Shown in pieces: positions 6,026 to 14,181 of a DNA stretch of 17,802 nt (position 1 is the stretch's first letter; each line of letters opens with the position of its first letter). Origin of the DNA: an uncultured Ruminococcus sp. (GTDB lineage: Bacteria; Bacillota; Clostridia; Oscillospirales; Ruminococcaceae); the NCBI GenBank assembly GCA_937907215.1, contig CALESG010000015.1, forward strand, positions 1 through 17,802, given 5' to 3'. Position numbers and translations under genes: made by a program. The notes below the pieces were generated by a model that searched no databases, was not told the DNA's origin, and saw nothing but the letters and a program-made list of their open reading frames with translations.

Positions 6026-7579
6026 ATGAGTATACTTAATGTTGAACACGTAACACATGGATATGGTGCAAGACAAATTTTGAATGACGCTTCTTTTAGA
6101 CTTCTAAAAGGCGAACATATTGGTCTTGTGGGTGCAAATGGTGAAGGCAAATCAACCTTTTTAAACATAATTACCGGCAAGCTTATGCCTGATGAAGGCA
6201 AGATAGAATGGTGCCGTCATATAACAACAGGTTATCTTGACCAGTACAGCACTCTTTCAAAGGGTAAGACTATTGCAGATGTTTTGCGTGATGCGTTTTC
6301 ACATTTTGCAGATCTGGAAAAGGAAATGCTTGAACTTTACGATAAAATGATCGATCTTTCTGAAAGCGAAATGAATGACGCTATGGAAAAAGTCGGTGAA
6401 ATTCAAGATATATTGGATTACGGCGGATATTATACGATAGATGCAAAAATTTCTGAATATGCAAATGGACTTGGACTGGGCGAAATAGGTCTTGACAGAG
6501 ATGTTTCAGAGCTTTCAGGCGGTCAAAGAGCAAAGGTTCTTCTTGCTAAAGTTTTGCTTGAAAACCCTATGATACTCATTCTTGATGAGCCTACTAACTT
6601 TCTTGACGAAAATCATATTTTATGGCTGAAAAACTTTCTTCAGAACTATGAGAATGCTTTTATTCTTGTATCTCATGACATACCGTTTTTGAACGATGTA
6701 GTAAATGTAATATATCATGTGGAAAATGCAGTGCTTACACGTTATACCGGTGATTATGAGAATTTCCAAAGAATGTATGAACTGAAAAAACGTCAGATAG
6801 AACAGGCATATGAAAAACAGCAAAAAGAAATAGCTGATTTACAGGACTTCATCGCAAGAAACAAGGCTCGTGTTGCAACTACAAATATGGCAAAATCACG
6901 CCAGAAAAAGCTTGATAAAATGGATAAGATCACTCTTATGAGCGAAAAGCCAAAGCCGCAGTTTTCATTTGCCTCTGCAAGAACTCCCGGCAGAATAGTA
7001 ATTGAATGCAGCGACCTTGTTCTTGGATATGATGAACCGCTTACAAAACCGCTTTCATTAAAGCTTGAATGCAATCAAAAAGTTGCCATTAAAGGTGTAA
7101 ACGGACTTGGCAAATCAACACTGCTTAAAACACTGCTTAAACTTATACAGCCGATTTCCGGTACTGTAGAGCATGACCAGTTTGTTGAGATAGGCTACTT
7201 TGAACAGGAAGAAAATGCTTCCAGCAAAACAGCACTGCAAACCATATGGGATGAATATCCGGCTATGACAAATGCAGAGGTGCGTGCTGCTCTGGCAAGA
7301 TGCGGTCTTACTACAGACCATATAACATCTCAGATGCGTGTTTTATCCGGCGGAGAAAACGCTAAGGTACGACTTTGCCGTGTAATGCTGAAAAATATAA
7401 ATCTCCTTGTTCTGGATGAGCCGACAAATCACCTTGATGTAGATGCCAAAGATTCACTTAAAGAAGCAATAAGAAACTTTAAGGGTACAGTATTGCTTGT
7501 AAGTCATGAACCGGAATTTTATATGGACGTTTGCGATAATATATGGAATCTGGAAGAGTGGACAACAAAGATAGTATGA
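6026..7579 (+). CDS. ABC-F family ATPase (ribosome-associated, YbiT-like)
   Basis: A 517-residue soluble protein with two ABC ATPase domains and no membrane segments. Domain 1 has Walker A GANGEGKST (36-44), signature SGGQ (164-167) and Walker B ILILDEP (183-189). Domain 2 has Walker A GVNGLGKST (357-365), SGGE (441-444) and LLVLDEP (460-466). A charged helical linker between them (about 241-310) is the P-site tRNA interaction motif typical of ABC-F factors. These proteins act at the ribosomal E site to relieve stalled translation, and some protect against antibiotics. The size and short linker fit the housekeeping YbiT/EttA-like group more than a dedicated resistance factor, though sequence alone cannot exclude the latter. 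The Shine-Dalgarno (GGAG) is about 13 bases from the ATG, longer than usual. Confidence 0.88.
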   Translation: MSILNVEHVTHGYGARQILNDASFRLLKGEHIGLVGANGEGKSTFLNIITGKLMPDEGKIEWCRHITTGYLDQYSTLSKGKTIADVLRDAFSHFADLEKEMLELYDKMIDLSESEMNDAMEKVGEIQDILDYGGYYTIDAKISEYANGLGLGEIGLDRDVSELSGGQRAKVLLAKVLLENPMILILDEPTNFLDENHILWLKNFLQNYENAFILVSHDIPFLNDVVNVIYHVENAVLTRYTGDYENFQRMYELKKRQIEQAYEKQQKEIADLQDFIARNKARVATTNMAKSRQKKLDKMDKITLMSEKPKPQFSFASARTPGRIVIECSDLVLGYDEPLTKPLSLKLECNQKVAIKGVNGLGKSTLLKTLLKLIQPISGTVEHDQFVEIGYFEQEENASSKTALQTIWDEYPAMTNAEVRAALARCGLTTDHITSQMRVLSGGENAKVRLCRVMLKNINLLVLDEPTNHLDVDAKDSLKEAIRNFKGTVLLVSHEPEFYMDVCDNIWNLEEWTTKIV

Positions 7580-7675
7580 CAAGCTGAAGCCAGCTTGACC
7601 GCCCTACGACCCCCACCTTTAACTTTTTTAATCATTTAAAGTGTACTCAGCCCCCTGCCAGGCGGGCGATACGCT
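7580..7675. other. GC-rich orphan element after the ABC-F gene
   Basis: Starting right after the ABC-F stop codon is a stretch clearly richer in G and C than its surroundings. It opens with a perfect 7-bp hairpin (CAAGCTG 7580-7586 with CAGCTTG 7591-7597) and continues with C-runs (CGACCCCCACC) and a second GC-rich patch (CCAGGCGGGCG). The CCGCC near 7599 could pair with the GGCGG near 7665. No open frame or U-run explains it. It may be a dispersed intergenic repeat or a remnant of an element. Confidence 0.4.
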
Positions 7676-7697
7676 TGTTTGGTAAATTAAAACAAAT

Positions 7698-7738
7698 AAA
7701 AAGGCTGTTGCAACTTGAATTTCTGCAACAGCTTTTTT
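7698..7738. terminator. Bidirectional terminator between the ABC-F gene and radA
   Basis: A perfect 9-bp stem, GCTGTTGCA (7704-7712) with TGCAACAGC (7724-7732), is flanked by five A on the left and six T on the right. It can therefore end both the plus-strand ABC-F transcript and the minus-strand radA transcript, whose stop codon is at 7743. Confidence 0.85.
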
Positions 7739-7742
7739 GCTT

Positions 7743-9155
7743 TTATTCTTTTGATTCTTTTAATTCTGATGCTTTAAAGAGTTTATTTAAATATGAAAAT
7801 GCCTGCTTTAATGTTGTTACTCCCACGATTTTCATTTTGAATGAATTTATATCTACATTTTCAAGCGAATGTTTTGGAACTATGCATATCTCAAAACCCA
7901 ATCTCTCGGCTTCACGTAGTCTTTGCTGTAAATAAGACACACTGCGTATTTCACCGCCAAGACCTATTTCACCAAATGCCGCAAGACGTGGGTCTATTGG
8001 TCGGTCTACAAGAGAAGAATAAAGGCACATTGCTACAGCAAGATCGCCGGATGGCTCACGAAGCTGGAATCCTCCTACAACATTCAAGTATACATCAAGT
8101 GTATTATACATAAGTCCAAGATGCTTTTCAAGTATTGCAATGATAATAGACATACGGTTATAATCAATACCGTCTGCTGTTCTTCGTGGACTGGGAAAGC
8201 CGCTTTTTGTGGCAAGTATTTGAACTTCCGCAAGTATTGGTCTGGTACCCTCCATAACACAGGTAACACAAGTGCCGGATACATCAAGCGGTCTTTCTTC
8301 CAAAAGCATTGCTGACGGATTTGGAACTTCACGAAGTCCACGGCTTGCCATTTCAAATACTCCAACTTCATTTGTAGAGCCAAAACGATTTTTGACAGCT
8401 CTTAAAAGACGATGAGAAAGATAACGCTCGCCTTCAAAATGCAGAACCGTATCAACAATATGTTCCATGACTTTAGGACCTGCAATAGCACCGTCTTTGT
8501 TTACATGACCGACAATGAATATTGGTATTTCCTGGGTTTTTGCAGTGTGCATAAATAGATTTGTGCATTCTCTTACTTGAGTAAGACTTCCGGGACTTGA
8601 TGAAATTTCAGGTATCTGCATTGTTTGGATGGAATCTATAATAACTATATCCGGCTTGCAGGATATGATAGTATCGCAGATACTCTCTGCATCTGTTGAT
8701 GTAAGAAGATATAAGCTTTCTGTATCTACAGCAAGACGCTCTGCTCGAAGCTTTATCTGCTTTGCCGATTCTTCTCCGGAAACATAGAGTACAGAATGAC
8801 TTTCTCCCAGATATTGACATATTTGCAAAAGAAGTGTACTTTTTCCAATTCCCGGTTCACCGCCTATAAGAGTAATAGAACCCTTTACAACACCTCCGCC
8901 AAGCACTCTGTCAAGTTCTCCGCAGCCTGTTTTATAACGAACATCATCATTAGTATCTATTTCAACAAGTCCCTTTATTTTATCGGAAAGGTCGTTTCTT
9001 TTTCTGCCGGCATTCCCTCCCCTGCTTGCCGGAGATATAATCAAATCCTCTTCTTCAAGGCTGTTCCATGTACCGCAATTGGGACATTTTCCGTTCCATT
9101 TTGATGTTTCAAAATCACATTCGGTGCATCTGTATATAGTTTTTGGTTTCGCCAT
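7743..9155 (-). CDS. radA: DNA repair protein RadA
   Basis: The 470-residue product has the full RadA (Sms) layout. An N-terminal four-cysteine zinc finger is at C10, C13, C24 and C27. A RecA-like ATPase follows, with Walker A GEPGIGKST (99-107), VIIDSIQT (171-178) and the RadA-specific KNRFG motif (255-259). The C-terminal part is the Lon-like domain. It is a DnaB-type branch-migration helicase that processes recombination intermediates and stalled forks in the cytosol. ATG at 9153-9155 is preferred over an in-frame GTG three codons upstream, because the AAAGGG ribosome site is ten bases from the ATG and almost touches the GTG. It is a single-gene unit with its own promoter (9202-9230) and a terminator at 7698-7738. 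Confidence 0.95.
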   Translation of the reverse strand: MAKPKTIYRCTECDFETSKWNGKCPNCGTWNSLEEEDLIISPASRGGNAGRKRNDLSDKIKGLVEIDTNDDVRYKTGCGELDRVLGGGVVKGSITLIGGEPGIGKSTLLLQICQYLGESHSVLYVSGEESAKQIKLRAERLAVDTESLYLLTSTDAESICDTIISCKPDIVIIDSIQTMQIPEISSSPGSLTQVRECTNLFMHTAKTQEIPIFIVGHVNKDGAIAGPKVMEHIVDTVLHFEGERYLSHRLLRAVKNRFGSTNEVGVFEMASRGLREVPNPSAMLLEERPLDVSGTCVTCVMEGTRPILAEVQILATKSGFPSPRRTADGIDYNRMSIIIAILEKHLGLMYNTLDVYLNVVGGFQLREPSGDLAVAMCLYSSLVDRPIDPRLAAFGEIGLGGEIRSVSYLQQRLREAERLGFEICIVPKHSLENVDINSFKMKIVGVTTLKQAFSYLNKLFKASELKESKE

Positions 9156-9201
9156 TGTTTTCACGCCCTTTATTTTTTATATGAACACAAGCTCTAATAT
9201 T

Positions 9202-9230
9202 ATTATAACATATATCCTCTATTCTTTCAA
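9202..9230 (-). promoter_or_regulatory. Sigma-A promoter of radA
   Basis: Minus-strand TTGAAA (9225-9230), 17-base spacer, TATAAT (9202-9207); the start is near 9195, about 40 nt before the ATG. Confidence 0.85.
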
Positions 9231-9251
9231 CTTTAAATTGATATAAACAAT

Positions 9252-9293
9252 AAAAAGACTGTTGCAACTAAAATCGTTACAACAGCCTTTTTT
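9252..9293 (-). terminator. Terminator of the gntR-ABC operon
   Basis: CTGTTGCAAC (9259-9268) pairs with GTTACAACAG (9275-9284) with one mismatch, flanked by A-run and T-run. It lies about 30 bases beyond the permease stop codon. Sequence and layout closely match the terminator at 7698-7738. Confidence 0.8.
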
Positions 9294-9324
9294 ATGGAGA
9301 GTTTAATGTGGTTAGCTAATTAAA

Positions 9325-11451
9325 TCAATCTACAATTGTGTCTTCCAAATCTATATTTCTTAATTTATTCATTGTCTGTTTATCAACAGGGAATCTGTAT
9401 GACCAGCCGTTGCCGTCAAGTCTAGGTTCACTTACATCATAGAAATTAATATTTACTTCTATATAACTCAGTTCGGCATCGCCATAGCTGTCATAATCAA
9501 AGAAATCTCCTGAACGCATATCAAGTACTTCATATACAACATTCAATGAATTTGAAAAAGAATAAGATTGATTTACAATATCTACACCTGATTCATTATC
9601 ATAGCTGTATAAATATATATCACCATTAAATGTTGCTTTTGATTTTTCCAAGTCTCTGAGATAATCATTTAATGACTTAAGAGAATCTATTTGCTTTTCT
9701 TTAAATATTTCATAGCACTTCTTTGCTGTGTTAGGTGCAACAGATTTTGCAACCGGTATATTAGTACTATACATATGACCATCAATTACATATGACACTT
9801 CAAAAAATGCAACGCTTTCACTAGTATTCATTTGACATTCATTAAACCATGTTTCAAAATCAGCGTTTTTGATTTCATTTGCAAACTCGGAATACAGTTC
9901 TCTTGCATCATCATTATAAACACTACCCATTGAAGAACCATCATACAAATAAATATCATTTATATCTTTTAATGAAGGAAGTTTCATCCACGCTTCACGA
10001 ATCTTTTCATTGCTTTCAAATATTTTGCCAAGATTTTCATATTGTTTATTATTGAATACAACATTGCGGCATTGGCTCTTTCCATTTGTGTTTATCTTAA
10101 ATGAAACTATATTTGATCCCTCTTGGTACATGAAATTTTTAAGTCTGTCAATTCCGCTTTCTGCCATTGAAATATTATTCTCAAGTGCATTTGCTACATC
10201 CTCAATAACTGTCTTATCAGAAATTTCCAAACCGCCTGTTTGATGCAGGACATAATCACTGTATCTTATCCAACTACTATCTGAACTAAGATTCTCGCTT
10301 ATCATAGTAACACTGTTTATTTCATCAGGTGCAGGACTGAAGCTCATGGAATATTTATAAACACCTGAAAGTCCAAAGAACATTGCAATATTAAGTACAG
10401 CTACAATGCCAAGTCCCGGAATTGCACGAATAAGATTTTTAAGTTTCTTTGTAGTAAGAAGCTCATAGAGTAAATATATAAATACAACAAATATATAAGA
10501 CGCAATAATATTGAATACAGGAGTGTCAGAAATGTCGTTGTAAATATAAAAGCTCTTAAAAAGTTCAACTATGATAAAGCTTGACATAACAAGCGCTATG
10601 ATAATTCTATAAGCTGCCTGAAGATATTTGTTAGGTGCACTTTGAGATGCTGTTTCACTATTTCTGCGGCAGAACGCAAATCCGCTGATTACAAAATAAA
10701 TTATTCCAAGTACAACACCATATATTATTGGCAAAACACTTGTGAAAACAGCATCAATATCAACTGTAGTGTCAATTTGCATTAGTGAAAATACTATAGA
10801 GGTTACAGGGTTTAAACTGTTTTCTGTAAATCCGTTTCCTATGAATCCACTTAATAAAGGATTGGCTTCAAGTGTGGATACAAACAGTGTTATTACAAAA
10901 CGAGGCAGAAATATTATCATACCTGATAGAATAATACCGTTTAAAATAGTTCCTGATAAACTCTTTGCAATTGAAATAGCACCGCACACAAGTATGCAGG
11001 ATGCAAGGTTATTAAGAGTAAAGGTTAAAAATGTGACATAATCTATAGCAATATGCTTTGAGAAAAGAAGTGCACTGAGAAGTGTTGGGATAATTACAGC
11101 AAGTATTGATATAATTACCCAAGCCAGTACTGCTAAATTAACACTGATAAAGATAGTTCCTCTTGTATGAGGCAGCGAGTGGTAAAAGTCGCTGGAATTT
11201 CGCTTGTCCATAAAGTGAAATGCTTGGAACATTAAAACCGGTGCTATAAGCATAAATGAAACAATAAGCCATGGTGCACAATCTGCTCCTACAAATGTAT
11301 AAACTGCTTCTTTGCCTGAATCTGTAACAAGAGCAATCGTTCTCATTATAGTTATACCTGCCATAATAATAGCACTGATTATACCTACAACTCTAAGCTG
11401 ACGCATTGTTTCAATAAAAATATTTGTATTAAAAGAAAGCTTGTTTTTCAT
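9325..11451 (-). CDS. ABC-2 type transporter permease with large C-terminal domain
   Basis: A 708-residue membrane protein and third gene of the operon. The N-terminal ~420 residues hold several strongly hydrophobic segments. The stretch DKRNSSDFYHSLPHTRGTIF, near residues 80-100, is typical of YtrC/YtrD-like permeases. The C-terminal ~280 residues are hydrophilic and probably lie outside the membrane. It should form an exporter with the ATPase encoded upstream; the substrate is unknown (B. subtilis Ytr relatives respond to cell-wall antibiotics). The open frame extends 48 codons further upstream into the ATPase gene, but the ATG at 11449-11451 follows a strong AGAAGGAGAG site and leaves a 19-base gap to the ATPase stop. 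Confidence 0.85.
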   Translation of the reverse strand: MKNKLSFNTNIFIETMRQLRVVGIISAIIMAGITIMRTIALVTDSGKEAVYTFVGADCAPWLIVSFMLIAPVLMFQAFHFMDKRNSSDFYHSLPHTRGTIFISVNLAVLAWVIISILAVIIPTLLSALLFSKHIAIDYVTFLTFTLNNLASCILVCGAISIAKSLSGTILNGIILSGMIIFLPRFVITLFVSTLEANPLLSGFIGNGFTENSLNPVTSIVFSLMQIDTTVDIDAVFTSVLPIIYGVVLGIIYFVISGFAFCRRNSETASQSAPNKYLQAAYRIIIALVMSSFIIVELFKSFYIYNDISDTPVFNIIASYIFVVFIYLLYELLTTKKLKNLIRAIPGLGIVAVLNIAMFFGLSGVYKYSMSFSPAPDEINSVTMISENLSSDSSWIRYSDYVLHQTGGLEISDKTVIEDVANALENNISMAESGIDRLKNFMYQEGSNIVSFKINTNGKSQCRNVVFNNKQYENLGKIFESNEKIREAWMKLPSLKDINDIYLYDGSSMGSVYNDDARELYSEFANEIKNADFETWFNECQMNTSESVAFFEVSYVIDGHMYSTNIPVAKSVAPNTAKKCYEIFKEKQIDSLKSLNDYLRDLEKSKATFNGDIYLYSYDNESGVDIVNQSYSFSNSLNVVYEVLDMRSGDFFDYDSYGDAELSYIEVNINFYDVSEPRLDGNGWSYRFPVDKQTMNKLRNIDLEDTIVD

Positions 11452-11470
11452 ATCTGTTCTCTCCTTCTGT

Positions 11471-12370
11471 TTATTCATAGTCAAAGGTATAACCCAAAGC
11501 ATCCATTTCATAGGTGAATACTTCTTCCAATGAAAGCGGCAGAATTTCGAGTAAAACAGGATTAAGTGAATGCAGTTTTGCATTGGCAGTTTCACGGTCG
11601 CTTTTAACGATCATATTTATAACCGTACCCTGACAAGTGAACTTTTGTACTTCAATTCCCATTCTCTCAAAATCTTCTCTTTCATAAACCTGAGGAAATG
11701 CCGCTTGGATTTTATACTGCTTAGTCTTTAGATTTTCAACGTCACTCTCAAGCACTAAACCGCCCTTGTGAAGGAGAGCAAGCTGGTCGCAAATATCCTC
11801 AAGCTCACGAAGAGAATGTGATGTGATAACAGCTGTGGCATTTCTTTCAATTACATCTTCGCATATGAGCTTCTTTACAAGATTACGCATAACAGGGTCA
11901 AGACCATCAAATGTTTCATCAAAGAAAATGTAATCGGGCTGTATCGAAAGAGCCAAAAGTGTTGCTGCCTGACGACGCATACCTTTTGAAAATGTGTTAA
12001 GCGGTTTCTTTGGGTCAAGCTCAAAAAGCTTTGTAAGCTTTCTGCATTTCTCTGTTGAAAATGTAGGATAAAAACTCTTATACATTTTTTCCATTCTGTT
12101 TATACTTGCACTCGGAAGAAAATAAAGTTCATCCGGAACATATGCTATATGTTTCTTTACCTCCGGATTCTCCCATACCGGATTGCCATCGATTATTACT
12201 CTTCCCTTATTAGGCTTATACACACCTGTTATAAGACGTAAAAATGTTGATTTTCCGGCACCGTTTGAACCAACCATGCCGTATATACTGCCGTCCGGGA
12301 TATTGCAGGTAATAGATTCAAGTGCTTTGAAATCATCAAAATATTTTGTAAGATTTTCTGTGCTGATCAT
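11471..12370 (-). CDS. ABC transporter ATP-binding protein (YtrB-like)
   Basis: A 299-residue single-domain ABC ATPase. It has Walker A GSNGAGKST (34-42), a signature loop degenerate at its first positions (TFSKGMRRQ, 126-134), Walker B YIFFDE (147-152) and an H-loop near residue 184. After about residue 215 comes a C-terminal extension of the kind found in YtrB/CcmA-like exporter ATPases. It should energise the permease encoded next. The start follows AAGGAGGAG at about ten bases. It begins 21 bases after the gntR stop codon, so the three genes form one transcript. Confidence 0.92.
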   Translation of the reverse strand: MISTENLTKYFDDFKALESITCNIPDGSIYGMVGSNGAGKSTFLRLITGVYKPNKGRVIIDGNPVWENPEVKKHIAYVPDELYFLPSASINRMEKMYKSFYPTFSTEKCRKLTKLFELDPKKPLNTFSKGMRRQAATLLALSIQPDYIFFDETFDGLDPVMRNLVKKLICEDVIERNATAVITSHSLRELEDICDQLALLHKGGLVLESDVENLKTKQYKIQAAFPQVYEREDFERMGIEVQKFTCQGTVINMIVKSDRETANAKLHSLNPVLLEILPLSLEEVFTYEMDALGYTFDYE

Positions 12371-12391
12371 TTTTTGATCTCCTCCTTATTA

Positions 12392-12766
12392 TTATTTGTT
12401 TTTATATGCTTCTTCAACACATTCAAGTATGCTTTCTTTCGGCACTCCAAAAAGTGCCATCTCACTAAGTATATCCTTTAATTCTTCAAGTTTTTCAAAG
12501 TGTCCTTCGCATAATTTTTTCTTTGCATCTTTGCAGACAAAATACCCCTTTCCCGGAACAGATTGAATTATCCCTCGCCTGTCTAAATCATTATAAGCTT
12601 TAAGTATAGTTCTGGGATTGATGGAATTTGTAACTGCAACACTCCTGACAGATGGGATTTGTTCACATTCCTTGAAAATGTCAGTCAATATAAAATATTC
12701 TACTTTTTGCATAAGCTGTTCATATACCGGTATTCTTGACATCGTATCAATTTGAATCTGAATCAC
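12392..12766 (-). CDS. GntR-family regulator, YtrA type
   Basis: A 124-residue protein with an N-terminal winged helix-turn-helix (about 8-75; PVYEQL, QIPSVR and the wing VPGKGYFV are classic GntR features) and only a short helical C-terminus, as in the YtrA subfamily. It is probably a repressor of its own operon. The start is GTG at 12764-12766. The AAAGGAGT site is nine bases upstream, while a nearby ATG is out of frame and stops at once. The open frame continues upstream to 12847, but that part lies over the promoter. Two matching inverted repeats (12810-12830 and 12852-12872) are its likely binding sites. Confidence 0.9.
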   Translation of the reverse strand: MIQIQIDTMSRIPVYEQLMQKVEYFILTDIFKECEQIPSVRSVAVTNSINPRTILKAYNDLDRRGIIQSVPGKGYFVCKDAKKKLCEGHFEKLEELKDILSEMALFGVPKESILECVEEAYKNK

Positions 12767-12809
12767 AACATACTCACTCCTTTCATAAGCAATAATCCTG
12801 TGTTTTGCC

Positions 12810-12830
12810 TGTTGTATTCCTAATGCAACA
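12810..12830. promoter_or_regulatory. Operator 2 for the GntR regulator
   Basis: TGTTGTA-N7-TGCAACA has the same 7-7-7 layout with one arm mismatch. It overlaps the predicted transcription start. The centres of the two sites are 42 bases apart, four helical turns. Confidence 0.68.
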
Positions 12831-12835
12831 CCTAC

Positions 12836-12864
12836 AGTATACCACACCGCCTGTTGTATGTCAA
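12836..12864 (-). promoter_or_regulatory. Sigma-A promoter of the gntR-ABC operon
   Basis: Minus-strand TTGACA (12859-12864), a 17-base spacer and TATACT (12836-12841). The start would be near 12829, inside the second operator. Confidence 0.88.
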
Positions 12865-12872
12865 GTACAACA
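12852..12872. promoter_or_regulatory. Operator 1 for the GntR regulator
   Basis: A perfect inverted repeat, TGTTGTA-N7-TACAACA. The 7-base centre contains the -35 hexamer, so binding would block RNA polymerase. Confidence 0.7.
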
Positions 12873-12985
12873 CATTAACTTTGTAATTATATACATATAT
12901 TTTCTGCAATAAAACCCAATATTAGTATAATATATGCAAATATATATATTAAAACATCGTTTTTAAACTGAAATTATTATGATGC

Positions 12986-13014
12986 TTGCAATTCTACAGA
13001 TAATATGTTATAAT
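12986..13014 (+). promoter_or_regulatory. Sigma-A promoter of the cyclophilin gene
   Basis: TTGCAA (12986-12991), 17-base spacer, perfect TATAAT (13009-13014). The start is near 13021, leaving only about 20 nt of leader. Confidence 0.75.
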
Positions 13015-13039
13015 AAATAAAATTAATTTTATTGGAGGA

Positions 13040-13495
13040 ATGGAAAACGGCAAGAAAATTGAAATTGAACTTTATCCGGAAATCGCACCTATCACTTGCG
13101 AAAACTTTGAAAAGCTAGTTAAAGACGGCTTTTACAATGGACTTACATTTCATCGTATAATACCGGGATTTATGATCCAGGGTGGATGTCCTGAAGGCAC
13201 CGGAATGGGCGGTCCCGGCTGGAACATAAAGGGCGAATTCCTTGCAAACGGTGTTGCAAATAACTTAAAGCATACCAGAGGTGTTATATCTATGGCACGT
13301 GCAATGAATCCTAATTCAGCCGGCTCACAGTTCTTTATTATGCATGAAGATGCACCGCATCTTGACGGTCAGTATGCTGCATTCGGCAAAGTTGTATCCG
13401 GTATGGATGTTGTTGATGAGATAGCAGAAACAGAAACAGATTACAATGACAAGCCTTTGACAGCACAGATCATGAAAAGCGTAACTATCAAATAA
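13040..13495 (+). CDS. Cyclophilin-type peptidyl-prolyl cis-trans isomerase
   Basis: A 151-residue cytosolic cyclophilin that catalyses proline isomerisation. Family motifs are FHRIIPGFMIQGG, NPNSAGSQFFI and LDGQYAAFG; Tyr replaces the Trp found in many cyclophilins, which is common in bacteria. No signal peptide is present. The 5' end is odd: the GGAGGA ribosome site (13034-13039) directly touches the only available ATG (13040), and the protein lacks about six residues of the first beta strand that relatives such as E. coli PpiB have. An in-frame stop at 13001-13003 rules out an upstream ATG. A small deletion or a non-AUG start is possible. It is followed by a hairpin and then the Fur-family gene. 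Confidence 0.92.
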   Translation: MENGKKIEIELYPEIAPITCENFEKLVKDGFYNGLTFHRIIPGFMIQGGCPEGTGMGGPGWNIKGEFLANGVANNLKHTRGVISMARAMNPNSAGSQFFIMHEDAPHLDGQYAAFGKVVSGMDVVDEIAETETDYNDKPLTAQIMKSVTIK

Positions 13496-13504
13496 GTATA
13501 ATAA

Positions 13505-13540
13505 AAATACTGCCGCAGTAAGAAAAACTGCGGCAGTTTG
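13505..13540 (+). terminator. Hairpin between the cyclophilin and Fur-family genes
   Basis: A perfect 11-bp stem, ACTGCCGCAGT (13509-13519) with its complement (13527-13537), is followed by only three T before the ribosome site of the next gene. It is probably a leaky terminator or processing hairpin. The A-run on its left could serve as U-run for minus-strand transcripts. Confidence 0.65.
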
Positions 13541-13554
13541 AGGTGAATATAATA

Positions 13555-13971
13555 ATGGCACGTTCTTCAAATTATAATACAAAACAAAAAGAACGCATTT
13601 TAAACATTCTTATAGAAAATAGTTCTGTTCATACAACAGCCGGTCATATTGCACAGTGCCTTCAAGCTCAGGGGACACCTGTAGGAATCGCTACAATATA
13701 CAGATACCTCGATCAATTGGCTGATGACGGAATTATCAGAAAATATACGATCGATAATAAAACAGGTGCTTGTTATCAGTATATAGGAGAGAAAAAAGAA
13801 TGCAAAGAGCATTTCCATTTGAAATGCGTAAAGTGCGGAAGACTATTCCATGTGGAATGTGAATATTTAAGCAGCCTTGATAAACATATTCTTTCTCATC
13901 ACGGCTTCACTATTGACCATACAAAGACAGTTTTGTATGGATATTGTGATAAATGTTCTGAAAATTATTAA
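13555..13971 (+). CDS. Fur-family metalloregulator (Fur/Zur/PerR)
   Basis: A 138-residue Fur-family repressor. The N-terminal winged helix includes the recognition helix GIATIYRYLDQL (44-55). The C-terminal dimerisation domain has HFHLKC (86-91) for the regulatory metal and two CxxC pairs for structural zinc (C91/C94 and C131/C134). It binds DNA when loaded with metal or in its reduced state. The sequence does not say whether iron, zinc or peroxide is sensed; the TGACYQY-like segment and spacing are compatible with Zur or PerR. ATG at 13555 is chosen because GAGGTG lies nine bases upstream; the in-frame GTG at 13543 is part of that site. No promoter of its own is evident, so it probably reads through from the cyclophilin promoter. 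Its stop overlaps the convergent small gene by three bases. Confidence 0.88.
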   Translation: MARSSNYNTKQKERILNILIENSSVHTTAGHIAQCLQAQGTPVGIATIYRYLDQLADDGIIRKYTIDNKTGACYQYIGEKKECKEHFHLKCVKCGRLFHVECEYLSSLDKHILSHHGFTIDHTKTVLYGYCDKCSENY

Positions 13972-14171
13972 AATGCATTAAAATGCGTTGCAGTGTCAGC
14001 ATTTCTTCTGACCGGTTTTTCATAAATTCGTACCGGTGCATGATCGCATATATTCTGCATTGCAGCATCATAATGAATTCTTGAAGTATATCTTGGTGTA
14101 TAAATTTTTGTTTTTTCGTCACCGGAAATATATTCCATAGATTTTATTTTATTATTATCATTATTATTCAT
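13968..14171 (-). CDS. Small hypothetical protein (67 residues)
   Basis: I do not recognise this protein. It opens with an Asn/Asp/Lys-rich stretch, has a hydrophilic middle with several Tyr and Arg, and shows no signal peptide, membrane segment or CxxC pair. It is probably real: an AAGGAGA ribosome site lies five bases before the ATG and overlaps the stop of the upstream gene (14182-14610), leaving a 10-base gap. That arrangement points to translational coupling with the helical protein. It converges on the Fur-family gene with a 3-base overlap and no terminator between. Confidence 0.65.
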   Translation of the reverse strand: MNNNDNNKIKSMEYISGDEKTKIYTPRYTSRIHYDAAMQNICDHAPVRIYEKPVRRNADTATHFNAF

Positions 14172-14181
14172 AGACTTCTCC

